From positions 8,184,001-8,248,000 of the forward strand of contig CM057136.1 of NCBI GenBank assembly GCA_029964075.1: DNA of 64,000 nucleotides, given 5' to 3'. The notes beneath the pieces are model-generated. The model saw nothing but the letters and a program-made list of their open reading frames with translations. It was not told where the DNA came from and ran no database searches. Below, one piece after another: positions 23,999-34,253 of the stretch (positions are counted from its first letter, which is position 1; each line of letters opens with the position of its first letter). The position numbers and the translations under genes are program-made. This stretch comes from Patiria pectinifera (Eukaryota; Echinodermata; Asteroidea; Valvatida; Asterinidae).

Positions 23999-24396
23999 GT
24001 TGCAGCTTTGAAGGTTAAGCTCCGAATGACTTATGAGTCATTGCTCATCTGCTCAATTCATTGCTCATTTACTCGTGAGTAACTGCTTTCTGCTCATCTA
24101 CTCATTTCCATTGCTCATCTGCTCAATTCATTGCTCACTTACTCGTGAGTCACTGCTCATCTACTCATGAGTCACTGCTCATCTGCTCATCTACTCAGTT
24201 TCACTGCTCATTGACTCGTGAGTCACTGCTCATCTACTCATGAGTCACTGCTCATCTGCTCATCTACTCAGTTTCACTGCTCATCGACTCATGAGTAGAT
24301 GAGCAGTGACTCATGAGTAAGTGAGCAATGAAACTGAGTAGATGAGCAGATGAGCAGTGACTCATGAGTAGATGAGCAGTGACTCACGAGTCAATG
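23999..24396. repeat. Central palindromic short-repeat spacer with AP-1-type motifs
   Basis: Built from units such as ACTGCTCATCTACTCATGAG in one orientation up to about 24291 and in the opposite orientation afterwards; the inner symmetry point is the ACTCATGAGT at 24287-24296. TGAGTCA or TGACTCA occurs eight times (24034, 24146, 24168, 24219, 24241, 24307, 24358, 24380). At 24396/24397 the array joins directly to the truncated right-arm ORF. Confidence 0.9.
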
Positions 24397-25009
24397 AGGC
24401 ATACAGAAAATGTACATGTTGTTGATGATTCTGAAACAGATGAAGTTGAGGAGGATCATTCTGAACCTGATTCTAAAAGCCGTAGATTTGAAGATCCTGA
24501 TATGGAAAACTATGAAACTGTATCTACGTATGATGAAGACGAAGATCTTGAAGACGATGATTCGGAGTCCGTGACGGAGGTGGAAGATGACGAATTATCT
24601 GATGAAGACGAGTCTAGTTCTGATTTGGAAGACAACACCGCATATCGAGACTGGTTGAAAGAGTCCATAGAAGCCACCCAGGAGATCATAGATGTGGAGT
24701 GACAAATATGAAAAGTACATTAACGAGGATATGAGTAAAGATCAGGCCAAGGAAAAGGCCAACAGGAAGACCCTTTGGGCAGTCAAGCGAATCTTTTTCA
24801 ACAAATACAAGGATTTTTTGTCAAGTTACCTATATCTGAAAGATAGTGGCACTCATCAAGAAATTGTGGAAGATATCGAACGAAAATTGATTACGGGCAT
24901 GAAATTGAACACAGCTCTGAACAGAATTATGCCTAGATACCGTAACACTTTTGACGGACTGTTCCAACAAGATGAGGATGAAGAAAACGATGAAGACAGT
25001 GATGATTAA
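24379..25009 (+). pseudogene. Truncated, frameshifted right-arm copy of the zinc-finger/acidic gene
   Basis: The copy starts at the residue equivalent to R27 of the left protein: the array sequence supplies an ATG and five codons, then RHTENVH. Both zinc-binding cysteines are lost. At about 24686 a 7-bp insertion (CATAGAT, next to a similar GAGAT) breaks the frame, giving open pieces 24379-24702 and 24692-25009. Downstream the sequence matches the left copy almost exactly. It cannot make a functional zinc finger. Confidence 0.9.
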
Positions 25010-25251
25010 AGACTAGTAGTTTAAAAACGATTAATCATTTTAAAAAATAATCTAGAAGTTTATAACAGCAAAGGAATAATATTTGAAATAGTCGCCCCTT
25101 ATCACTCTTATACAGTAATTCCTTATGGCTATTTTTTTTTTTACCATGGACGAATAAGTTCATACTAGTATTAAAAATATGTTACATTGGGTCCGCTGAC
25201 GCTTGAACTTAGAAGAAGAGCATGCCCATATGCATGGAGATTTAAACTTGT

Positions 25252-25461
25252 GTGGGTTCTATATACGATGTGGCTTTAAAAAGACAGTGTATTGTAAACC
25301 GGTATATGTCAGGTACAAAAAACAATATTATTAGATTCAGGTCTGAAATTATAAAACGGGCAATTTATGATGACTGCATAATATTAGTGCACGTAAATAA
25401 AGTTGTATGCATGATAATGATAATAAAAAAAATTCAAATAATCCTTGAAAATACAGTGTGA
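25252..25461 (+). CDS. Small 69-residue ORF, right arm (doubtful)
   Basis: The mirror copy of 22862-23071 with identical translation. No domain is recognised, and it may be chance open sequence in an AT-rich arm. Confidence 0.15.
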   Translation: MGSIYDVALKRQCIVNRYMSGTKNNIIRFRSEIIKRAIYDDCIILVHVNKVVCMIMIIKKIQIILENTV

Positions 25462-25757
25462 ATTGTCTTCCTTTTATTTATCTTAATCCCAATTACTTAT
25501 TATTTGCTTTATCTGTTGACTACCCTGGCCCCGTACGTCATCCCTCATCAACAGTACAGCGCTCCACGTGCACAAAACTGACCAGCAATTAAGTCCAATG
25601 ACATTATAATGGTGTGATGGCCCCTGAATCCATTCATGGCTTGGATATGTTCACAATGCAGGTTGTTATTGAAGCGATTATATAACGGTGACGATAATCC
25701 GTTTATCAGCTTCCCATGACTGAGTCGTCAACGTCAGATTCTTCATAATTCAATACA

Positions 25758-26147
25758 ATGCTCAAATTGTTCCTCGGTAACGCTAAATCTCAAGCTCAGC
25801 ATGGACGTACAGCGCGGTATATACATGTATCTAACGTTCTCTTAATGCCAATGCGGCCAGCGCCACAAACAACGATTCCATACGGGGAGATTTTTAAAAA
25901 CACCGCGGACAATGCACATGACCGGACTTGTCCGGTTGTTTGTCATCATTCGATGAGTCAGAACTATGACGTAACTGGATTCCCATTCGAGTACAAAGGC
26001 TATTATGATAGAGTGGAAACAGGCACGAGTATGATATGCGGCTTGAGAAATCTCTTCAATTCAGATGTAAATTTGACTTTTTACTGTACTATACGTAAAT
26101 TTATGTTATGTATTTTGTCCCTATGCATGTACGCTGTTCAACGGTGA
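25758..26147 (+). CDS. 129-residue ORF in right arm, unknown function
   Basis: An open frame of 129 codons reading outward, with motifs such as PQTTIPYGEIFKN and VCHHSMSQNYDVTGFP. The left-arm copy is broken by a single-base insertion. A donor-like GGTGAGT lies at 26144-26150, so it could be an exon. No family is recognised and no homolog was checked. Confidence 0.3.
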   Translation: MLKLFLGNAKSQAQHGRTARYIHVSNVLLMPMRPAPQTTIPYGEIFKNTADNAHDRTCPVVCHHSMSQNYDVTGFPFEYKGYYDRVETGTSMICGLRNLFNSDVNLTFYCTIRKFMLCILSLCMYAVQR

Positions 26148-26621
26148 GTGTTTGTTTACCACAACTTCGAATACAGCGATAAAACTCAACCGGAAGAAAC
26201 TCTTGCATGTCTGTACGCGTACAAACTGTCCTTCCGATTGCACAAAAGACTTCCGGGATGAGTCATTCACAACAAATCTTACGGGTTGTTCCATTCTGAA
26301 CGATTTTCGCTGTGCTCGGTAATATGTTGCTAAAATTTAACTGAAAGATTAAATTCTTCAATTAGGCAATAAAATAGTTTCGTATATTTCATTAAACGAA
26401 CAAATAATTTTATTATACGATTTCATAAAAATTGTCTATTGTTATCGCTGGTTTTAAATTCGCTTACGCAAATAAACACCTCTCCTACACATATCGATCA
26501 GTCCAGCTGGCTCCTCAAACTTGCCATGGTTTATGCTAATGAGGCTAAATGCAGCGTTCTGATTGGCCGAGAGGGTGGTCGTGATGACGTAAAACCGACT
26601 ATACAGACGGGCATCACTACT

Positions 26622-26627
26622 AACATC
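26622..26627. other. Target site duplication, right (AACATC)
   Basis: The exact duplicate of 21695-21700, adjoining the right terminus of the palindromic element. Confidence 0.9.
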
Positions 26628-27012
26628 ATGATGTTTATTCTTTAAAGTTACATAATGGTAGTCATTTGTCACGTTTTTCATACGGATATATCTCGTCTTA
26701 GAAAAACATCAGACAGGCATCAGACAGACAGAAAGACATCGTAGGATCTTTCAGTAAATTTACATTTGAATGGTTATATTTCCAAAACGCGCTAAACGCC
26801 ATTATGTAACCCTTTTTTTAATCCCACCCTCCACTGGCCGCCCAAAATCAGTTTTGACAGGTTTAATATAGTTAAATACAACATAATAAATAAAAAAAAA
26901 AACCCGAAAAGTGAATTTAAAAAACAAACATCATGATGTTTATTCTTTAAAGTTACATAATGGTTGTCATTTGTCACGTTTTTCATACGGATATATCTCG
27001 TCTTAGAAAAAC
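26622..27012. repeat. Tandem duplicate of the insertion target, including intact empty site
   Basis: 26622-26705 and 26927-27012 are direct copies (sharing GTTTATTCTTTAAAGTTACA and TTTTTCATACGGATATATC). 26706-26926 repeats 21480-21694. The order is therefore left half, element, right half, then a complete second unit with single AACATC at 26927-26932. Confidence 0.9.
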
Positions 27013-27372
27013 TCTTAGTTTATTATATATTTCTTTTTTAAATTGCTAAATTTCTACATCGTGCAGCCGTAGACTTAGCCTCGTTGCTTTCTTCACAACA
27101 CATTTTTGGCAATTATTTCCAGGAATACACAAGTTATTCCTGTTTGAATGAGACGTTGGAAAAGGGAAACAAATCAGCCAAAATCTTATTGTGGAATATT
27201 TAGTAAATTTGAATTGTTTGCAGTCCTATAACGAAAGGTTCTTCCAGGATAGACTGGCTCCCACCTCCCTTTCAGAATCGATAGTGTAGGTACATGCACC
27301 GAGAATCAGTCTATTTTCAGGGAGGATCTGTTCGTACTTAAAAGGAATACACAACATTTTGCAAACATCAAA

Positions 27373-27904
27373 AACAAAACCAGGGGCGGCGGAACCGGGG
27401 GTGGGGGGTGCTGGGGGGCGTTTGCCCCCCCCCCCAGATTTTCCCAAGTGCCCCTTTTGCGGCCATAAATGTGCCCCCTCGAGCATTAAAGTGTCCCCTC
27501 GAGTTAAACAACAATACCATTAAAGTATCTTACTATTTCTTAGAAGTAACCATTTCCCAATAATGGTATAGATATTTTTGATATAAACGAGGAATATGAA
27601 AACCAAGTCCCAAAACCCATACAATACGCCCTGAAAATGGGCACATAATGCATATTTAGCATATAATCATTGGTTTTGAAGAGCGCCCCCTATGTTGGAA
27701 GATGGTACCAGCCCCCCCCCATCCCCCAACACACACACACACACACACACACCCACACACACCCGGTCTGTGGGATTTTACGGAGGCCAAGTGTCCGGTG
27801 AAAAAAACGTGTCGACATTTCAGCACGGGTTTGCAAGTGCCCCTTTTTGGTGATCCCCCCCCCCCCCACAGTTTAAAACCCGTTCCGCCGCCGCTGAACA
27901 AAAC
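27373..27904. mobile_element. hAT-type MITE with exact 8-bp target duplication
   Basis: The body 27381-27896 (516 bp) has ends CAGGGGCGGCGGAAC and, in reverse, CAGCGGCGGCGGAAC (14 of 15 match). AACAAAAC flanks both sides (27373-27380, 27897-27904). The interior contains C runs and an AC microsatellite (27728-27760). No transposase is present. Confidence 0.88.
27728..27765. repeat. (AC)n microsatellite
   Basis: An uninterrupted ACACAC run with a short CCACACACAC extension, inside the hAT MITE. Confidence 0.95.
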
Positions 27905-28234
27905 TAACAAATTGTTATGAAATACTGTTAGTGAATGACAGTCTAAAGCATCTTGTAAAATCATGGCACCTGGCGTACCGATATTTTCAAGGAAAAGGTA
28001 TGTTTGTATCCATTTCCATTGCTGGTCGGCCGACCAGCATTGAAAAAACCCCTGGTTTTTTTCACAAATACTGCCCAAATGCTATTTACCATATTTAGTC
28101 AATCTGCAATTTGTTTGCAATCGATTACCGACCTATGAACGGGTACAAGCCAACTAGACTGGTTCCCCGACCTTACAATTCCCCGACGTATATAAATTGC
28201 TCCGTTTCATCTTAAGGTGAATCAGGTAAGCAGA

Positions 28235-28395
28235 CTATAAGAAAATGATTGTTTTTCTTGGTTTTTCCCGGCATCTACGAACACAACACTTCAAGTCAGT
28301 GAAACAATATTTGCCATAAAATACTAGCCCCCAAATCCATCCATTTGTGGAAATTACAGCAAAAAAAAATGTTGTGTACTGTATTCCCTTTAGAA
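28235..28395 (-). repeat. Dispersed repeat G (copy 2)
   Basis: In reverse it reads CTAAAGGGAATACAGTAC, then GCTGTAATTTCC and AAATGGATGGATTTGGGGGC, colinear with 18540-18640. Confidence 0.5.
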
Positions 28396-29127
28396 GCATC
28401 CTTAAACAGCCTTTTTGAGATGAATACTGACGCTCAAAATAGAGAGTGCAGTCTCGTCAGGAGAGAAAAAAATCGAAATCGTTGAAGAGCACAGACATTC
28501 CATCTTTAAGTCTTCTCTGTTTGTCTATCTCCTAATCTACACCTCTTTTTCTATTGCCTCTTTCGACGTCGCAACTGCGCCACCTCCGACCCCGCTGGCT
28601 CCATCTCTTAAAATCTCATCTTAAAAAAAAACACCCCAGTCATCCTTAAGAACAAAAAGAGGCAGAGTACGGATCATTAACCCTTACAATGATGATCAAG
28701 GTGCGAGCAGGAAATACACAACGTCCCTCGGGTGTCCATTACTGTCTATTGATATCCGATGTCCGGGCCTTTTTTTATGAAGTACGGCGTGCGGATGGGC
28801 CGTGGAGACTCTCACATCTAGGAGTGCTCCCTGACGCCGAGTGGTGTTATTATAGTCACCTTTGACTCTTCCGTGGTGTGGTTGACAAGCCAATCATGAA
28901 GCAAGGGGTGTTAAGGGCCGGCACGGCGGCGCTAGATGGCGAGCGAAAAAACAACAACCTGGAAATTCAACACGGGGAATCTGTCGCAATCAACCCGCTC
29001 TCGTAAGGAGCGTCCTATTGCTGTATGTAGCTACCTTATGTAGCTAAACATACGGTCATGTAAAGGTCAGTAATTTCAAAGGCTTTAACAGGAATCCTAG
29101 ATGATTCTCCTGGGATCTACGCTGCTT
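28396..29127. other. No gene recognised; low-copy-looking sequence
   Basis: No exon, repeat or RNA feature could be supported. The stretch 28680-28920 is compositionally even and not obviously repetitive within the window. Confidence 0.3.
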
Positions 29128-29522
29128 CACCCTGAAAGTACCCGGGTCACATTTGATAAGGAATCCGGTGTTCTATATGGCACGGCACTTTTTCCGGGTG
29201 AAAAGGACGCTTTTCCGGGTTCATATCACACTTTTCCGCGTTGATATGACACTTTTCCTTGTCAACATGACACTTCTCTGACTAATTTTCCGGGTCACTT
29301 GGACCCGGAAAAGTGTCATTTTGACCCAGAAAAATGTCGCCTTGTCCCCGGAAAAGTGTCATTCTGACCCGGACAAGTGTCACCTTTTACCCGGAAAAGT
29401 GTCAGTTTGACCCGGAAAAATGTCAGCTTGACCCCGGAAAAGTGTAATTTTGACCCGGGAATTTGTCACGCCCTATAGAAACTAGATTCCGGGACAAAAT
29501 TGACTCGGTACTTTTTAGAGTG
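29128..29522. repeat. Inverted minisatellite with TIRs (GACCCGGAAAAGTGTCA units)
   Basis: The left half carries units like GACACTTTTCCGGGT and the right half their complement (GACCCGGAAAAGTGTCA), switching near 29285. The ends are an imperfect inverted repeat, CACCCTGAAAGTACC at the left and, in reverse, CACTCTAAAAAGTACC at the right, and both continue through GGAATC and CTATA blocks. The unit spacing is about 23-25 bp. This looks like a foldback-type element. Confidence 0.8.
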
Positions 29523-30546
29523 TATATTCCTGTAAGCCTGTTGTCTTTATACGACACAGAATAGTGTTTCCTATATTACACAGGACAGAGTTTCCTATAG
29601 ACTTTGGCGAAAACGCATACGGAATCTATAGGACCTCAAAAGATATTCATGAGGTAATTATTACATTTATTAAGATATTTATAAGAAATCAGTAATAACG
29701 ACGATATATATTTATCTAATTTTATCCTTTGTTTTTACCAATAGATTTAGGCCTAACTAAAATACCCCTTTGTGTAGAATACGATTATCAGTAGATCTTC
29801 AACTTATTCAGGAAAACCGTCTCCCTAAAAATAAACATTTTTGTTTAGGGAGCTCGGAGGAAGACTTCGCTAAATAAGTGTTTAAAGTCAGCAATGCAAT
29901 GGTTAAAAAGTGATATTTGTTTTAATAATAGGCAGAACCTGTCAATCGTGTGTAAACACAGGAGAGGCATGATGGTTAATTAATTAAAGCGTATGCCACA
30001 GCAGACAGATTGATTAAAATGTTCCAATCGATTGTCTTGACATGACTGTTCATAACCACGTCAAGCCTATGTCAAAATCACATCATAACTAGGTCGCCGA
30101 CACAGTCGAACATTCGGGTTTTTCCTTCCTTCATTCGTGTACGTCACGATCAATATACATGGCATTTGAGTTCCGTAAGTGTAGCGTCAGTGTAGCGTGC
30201 AAACGGGCCAGCCTTTGCGCCGGGGGCCGGGATCTCTTCCCCGGGGGAAGGAATGGGGAGATCCGTGCTCCTGACGCGGACGACGGTAATTAACCTCAAT
30301 GCAATCGTTCTTAATCTCGATCACTAGTCAGGGTTTATGAGTACTATCCAGGATTAAGTGCATAATTATTTAACCGGCTATGACAGGCCACATATTAATT
30401 TCTGGTGCGAACGAGCTGCCTGGTATAGACCGCCCATAGATTTGTCCGCCGCAATTTGTCACCAACGGACGGTTCAAGTAAGGCGAATTATCTACGAAAA
30501 ATGTTAAAATGGTTTTCCACGAGAAAGTCCACAATTGCAAGTGTTG
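29523..30546. other. Low-copy sequence with TAATTA-type motifs, no gene
   Basis: It contains TTAATTAATTAAAGCG (about 29975) and GGTAATTAACCTC (about 30284), plus a GC-rich core at 30200-30260. It is possibly a regulatory element, but no conservation was tested. Confidence 0.25.
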
Positions 30547-30890
30547 TACAGGGTGAGTAAAAAAATGTCACTTTGGATAATTCCTTGTCTCCTACAAAAA
30601 CGGGAAAGTTTAACAAGTTTCGATCTGGGTATTGATGGCATTCAGTACAAATTTCATGCATGCATGCAAAGGATACATGCCTTTCTTTGTGACTACCCAA
30701 AACGCTATACCAACACAACCTTTACTTATATTTCTAAGGGGGTATTTTAACGTTGTTTATTGGCGCAAACAAGAACATGAACAAAGATCTCCAGATTGAA
30801 TGTTGGTTGAAGGGAAAAACTTGTAACCTTTCCCGTTTTTGTGGGAGATAAGGAATTATCCAAAGGAAAATTTGTTTTACTCACCCTGCA
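30547..30890. mobile_element. TA-flanked MITE (CAGGGTGAGTAAAA ends)
   Basis: The left end CAGGGTGAGTAAAAAAATGT (30549) and right end, in reverse CAGGGTGAGTAAAACAAATT (ending 30888), share CTTTGGATAATTCCTT and ACAAAAACGGGAAAG for about 70 bp. The left flank is TA and the right flank CA, a mutated TA. It is non-coding. Confidence 0.7.
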
Positions 30891-30939
30891 CAAGTGTTTT
30901 TGTCGACCGAAAATATTCACCAATTTCGCTTAAAAAATG

Positions 30940-31110
30940 ACTTCACAGTTACCTTTTGCAGTTTCAGGTGCAGAAAGGTACATAAGTGATTTGAATGATT
31001 CTTGTACTCAAAGAAAGCTCGTGAATTGGGCTTTTATATCCTAGATTTTGAAAGTGCTACTTGCAGAACTTCAATAAAACAATAGTCCCGACATATATGC
31101 TGATGAGTGC
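30940..31110 (+). repeat. Dispersed repeat H (copy 1)
   Basis: It shares the colinear blocks GTACTCAAAGAAAGCTC and TATATCCTAGATTTTG with 34090-34200, the 3' part of the MITE at 33676-34251. It is probably a truncated relative. Confidence 0.5.
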
Positions 31111-31186
31111 CTTATGGTACGAAACAGTCTGACCAGAAGAGAGATATGCCAAAGTTTGTTTAACTCATATTCTGAATTTATTGCAT

Positions 31187-31201
31187 ATATATATATATAT
31201 T
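31187..31201. repeat. (AT)n run
   Basis: A short ATATAT microsatellite followed by poly-T. Confidence 0.9.
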
Positions 31202-32636
31202 TTTTTACTAGCCACCCCGTATGTTAAAGTGCACGGGTTTCTCGGTAGAGTAATCGACCGGGCTGTGGCATTTCCCATTGGAATCGCGATGAGTAAGAAT
31301 GCATGGGTTGGAAGGCTAATAATCTGCCAGTAAGTTAGAAAAACACACTGGAAGCCCTCTAGTATAATGGGTAATCTGCTTTTGACCGATGTGATGTATC
31401 TAAATTGGTTGCAATGAGCGGCGAGCTATTCGCGGACCACGGGAGATTTACTTCGAATCATGTAATTCAAAACCTCAGGATATATAGCTTGTTAGTCGAG
31501 AGTCATTTATGGCTAGGAAATGTATGCTAGGTAATTTACAACATGATAGTTCGACATTTGGCTGTCGACCGATTATTTTTGCCAAGCACATCTTTTCTGT
31601 ATATGCTATTAAGGTTCCTAATGTATCCCAATGAACCGATTCGTAAAGCCCTCCCCGGAGGTAGGTTTGGAGCAATCACAAAAGCAAACGTCCAACAATT
31701 TATAGACTGTTTTGCGGCCCCCCTAAAAATATGAGGACCGGTAGCTAGCTCCCATTAAAGCCATTGATTGGATCAACTCTGCGCGCGCGCAGCATGATTG
31801 TTTATTTTTGAATCACTATTCAGCTTTGTGCATGGACAATGAATGAACACATGGATATAAAAAAACTGACTCTGGTCGTACCACAAAAAGTACGCACAAT
31901 CACCGGTGTCTCCATGAAGGCAACTTTCAAGCGTTTCAACCTCGCAGGTTTTAAAATACTGAACAATAATGCCCCTCTCTTTATTGATATTTGCCAGAGA
32001 CACTTCCGAATTCAGCAAATTTCGAAGCTCATCACCTTTGAAATTGCACATTCGTGGCCTATTGCCATTTTGCAATAAGCTGGTTGCGCGCACATATAAT
32101 CGTTGTGATTTTGAATTCAGGAGGCGAAATTCAGACCTATGCACGTCCTGCATATAATTTGCATACATTAGAAGGAAAGCCTGGCAATATATTCGTGACC
32201 CCATATTTGAAGCCCGATGGCAGTAATTTAAACATCTTGAACGAGGATGGTAACAGCTTTAACTGCTTTTTTGGTACGATTTCATATCTGACATCTTCGC
32301 CCGCCATGTTGAAAATAGTTTTGTCCGGCTTAGAATGTTTACAAAATGAAAAATGAGAATTAAGCAACTTTGCCATTTTGCGCCAATCCCACGCAAATAT
32401 TGTTGAGTATCTAGTAACAATTTAGCTCAATTAAAGCTAATTAAACATATGGAAAGCTGTAAGAACGTCGTATGTTGTATTTTAATTGCATTAATTTAAT
32501 GTGATTATTACGTGTGTCCTCGTGCTTCTGACAATACTTTACAATTTAAAACTTCAATGTATGTAGACAACTCTGATTTTTTTTAAAGGCAATATACCCA
32601 ATAGTGCATTAAACATGTGACAGAACATCATGATTA
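31202..32636. other. No confirmed gene; weak minus-strand candidate exon
   Basis: On the minus strand an ATG in the context CAACATGGCGG at about 32310 opens a frame with MAGEDVRYEIVPKKQ and a repeated LLPSxFK motif, followed by a possible donor (GTATGC). No family is recognised. Overlapping frames on both strands make this weak. Confidence 0.15.
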
Positions 32637-32685
32637 TTTATTTTTATTTTGTTTATTTTGTTTATTTTGTTTATTTGTGTATTAG
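32637..32685. repeat. (TTTATTTTG)n-type microsatellite
   Basis: Repeats of TTTTGTTTAT spanning about 45 bp. Confidence 0.9.
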
Positions 32686-32699
32686 GCTGACCCACAAAG

Positions 32700-33673
32700 T
32701 ATCACGCCTCCGACGTGTGTACACGCCTCGGATTCAATTCACACGCTAGCACCTGTAATCCACGCCTCAAGGAAATATTCAATTGGGGGGGGGGGGGGTC
32801 GTGTTTTGGTTGAGCGTTTTGGCGACTTCGGTTCAGCGCAAAGATCGTCTAGCACCGCGCAGCGTGGTTCTGCGTGAATGACAGTGGTGGCTCAATCAAA
32901 CCTGTTTCTGGTCATGGTCGCAAAAAGTACTACTCCCAACGCCTCGACCAAAAGAGAGGACCTCGTCCCCAGGGCCAGCCCATAGATAACATTATGATGA
33001 CCTTTGCCGATCGCACTGTCACACACTCAGATGTTGTGTGATCCTGACATCGCTGGATAAGGTTGTCGAATATCATAAACTTGAATTGCAAATCATGCAG
33101 AAACAACTCCAAGTCTGTTGAGATCATGTTATTTTTATTCATAACAATACTACAGGAGGTCCAGCAAGAGTATAAAATCTCAAGTGACGTTAGTTTGTTT
33201 GTAAGCAGTTAATCTCAAATTAAGGGTAGCTTAGGCTTTAACCTCGTACTCCTAAGTACAACCCACGCAGTAATACCACATGCATCCTTAATTGAGTCCA
33301 CAATCGTCTGCCGACTGATCAGTTTCCCCGTTTTCCTCAGAAAGGCTGTAATTATTAAATTTGATATTCATTTCCTGTTCTATGAAAAAAAGTGATCGTC
33401 GAATACGACCTGTGGGAGCGCTACCCATTTGTATTAAATAATACCCTTCAGATAGCTTTCTTCCTATCCTTTAGTAATTCCACCATAATTACTTTTGATC
33501 AGTTTCATTGACCTCGCGTGGGCTTGAGACCAGCAAAGGGATTTTCCAAAAAAAAAGAGTAATTCTTTTTTTGCTACTTTTGCTGGTCATAAAAAGCAGA
33601 CGCGCCGTTTGTATTATACGTAGGCCCGACCTAAACACGTTCGTTCTGTGGTGTTTTGAATCGACCGTGTCCA
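32700..33673. other. No gene recognised
   Basis: A G run at 32786-32799 is the only simple repeat. No domain-bearing reading frame was found. Confidence 0.4.
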
Positions 33674-34253
33674 TACACGGTGAGTAAAAAAAAACCGAAA
33701 CCCAAATGGAAAAGAATGATGCAACCTGACGCCACTTTTTCCTTTCTATATTATCTCAATAAAGATCAGTCATTGAAAAAAAAATGTTGAACAGACATGA
33801 ATCTGGGACTGAGAAACATTTCCACTTTTGTTAAGAAATATACTGAGACAATTTTCTTGACTCTCCATTGACTTTGAACACAACTGCTGAAGTAGTGTCA
33901 AGATGCAACATTCTTTCCCCCAAATGGCAGGACCAATTTTTGAAGGACCGAAGTAGCCTAAGTGTTCTTTCAGCTAAACGAAAACAATTCTCATAGGGAT
34001 GCAGGTGGATTTTTTTCGTTTTGCTGAAAGAACACTTGCCTTTTTTGGCGATCCGTGGACAGAAGTTTAAAACGGTGTTTGTGTTCAAAACTTGAAAAGT
34101 ACATTACTGATTTGAGTGATTTTTGTACTGAAAGAAAGCTCACTGATACTGCTTTCATATCCTAGATTTTGCAAGTGCTACAGGAAAACTTCATTCAAAT
34201 TTTTTTCCCGCCCTTTGTTTTTCGTTTTTTGTTTTTTTTTGACTCACCCTGTA
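33674..34253. mobile_element. TA-flanked MITE (CAGGGTGAGT ends)
   Basis: The left end CACGGTGAGTAAAAAAAAAC (33676) and right end, in reverse CAGGGTGAGTCAAAAAAAAA (ending 34251), are flanked by TA (33674-33675 and 34252-34253). The internal segment 33715-33830 is also found in reverse at 62270-62390. Length is 576 bp. No intact transposase is present. Confidence 0.7.

Larger units (their letters stand above)
21701..26621. mobile_element. Palindromic 4.9-kb element, Polinton/Maverick-like, non-autonomous
   Basis: Two arms of about 2220 bp (21701-23920 and 24397-26621) are near-identical reverse complements, separated by a 476-bp repeat-rich spacer. The ends read AGTAGTGATGCCCG inward from both sides. 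The target duplication is 6 bp (AACATC). AG...CT termini with a 6-bp duplication are the family hallmark of Polintons. No polymerase B, integrase, protease, ATPase or capsid gene is present, so the element is non-autonomous. It looks like one terminal segment of a larger element duplicated head to head. Each arm carries a zinc-finger/acidic ORF oriented towards the outside; only the left one is intact. Other 6-bp-duplicating families cannot be fully excluded without a terminus search. Confidence 0.8.
24397..26621. repeat. Right arm of the palindrome
   Basis: The reverse complement of 21701-23920. It ends with the complement of AGTAGTGATGCCCG at 26621. One mismatch is visible in the outermost 40 bp relative to the left end. 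Confidence 0.9.

Noticed and set aside
24000-24396. A CRISPR array
   Set aside because: The short repeats are not separated by unique spacers of constant length and reverse orientation midway. The context is eukaryotic.
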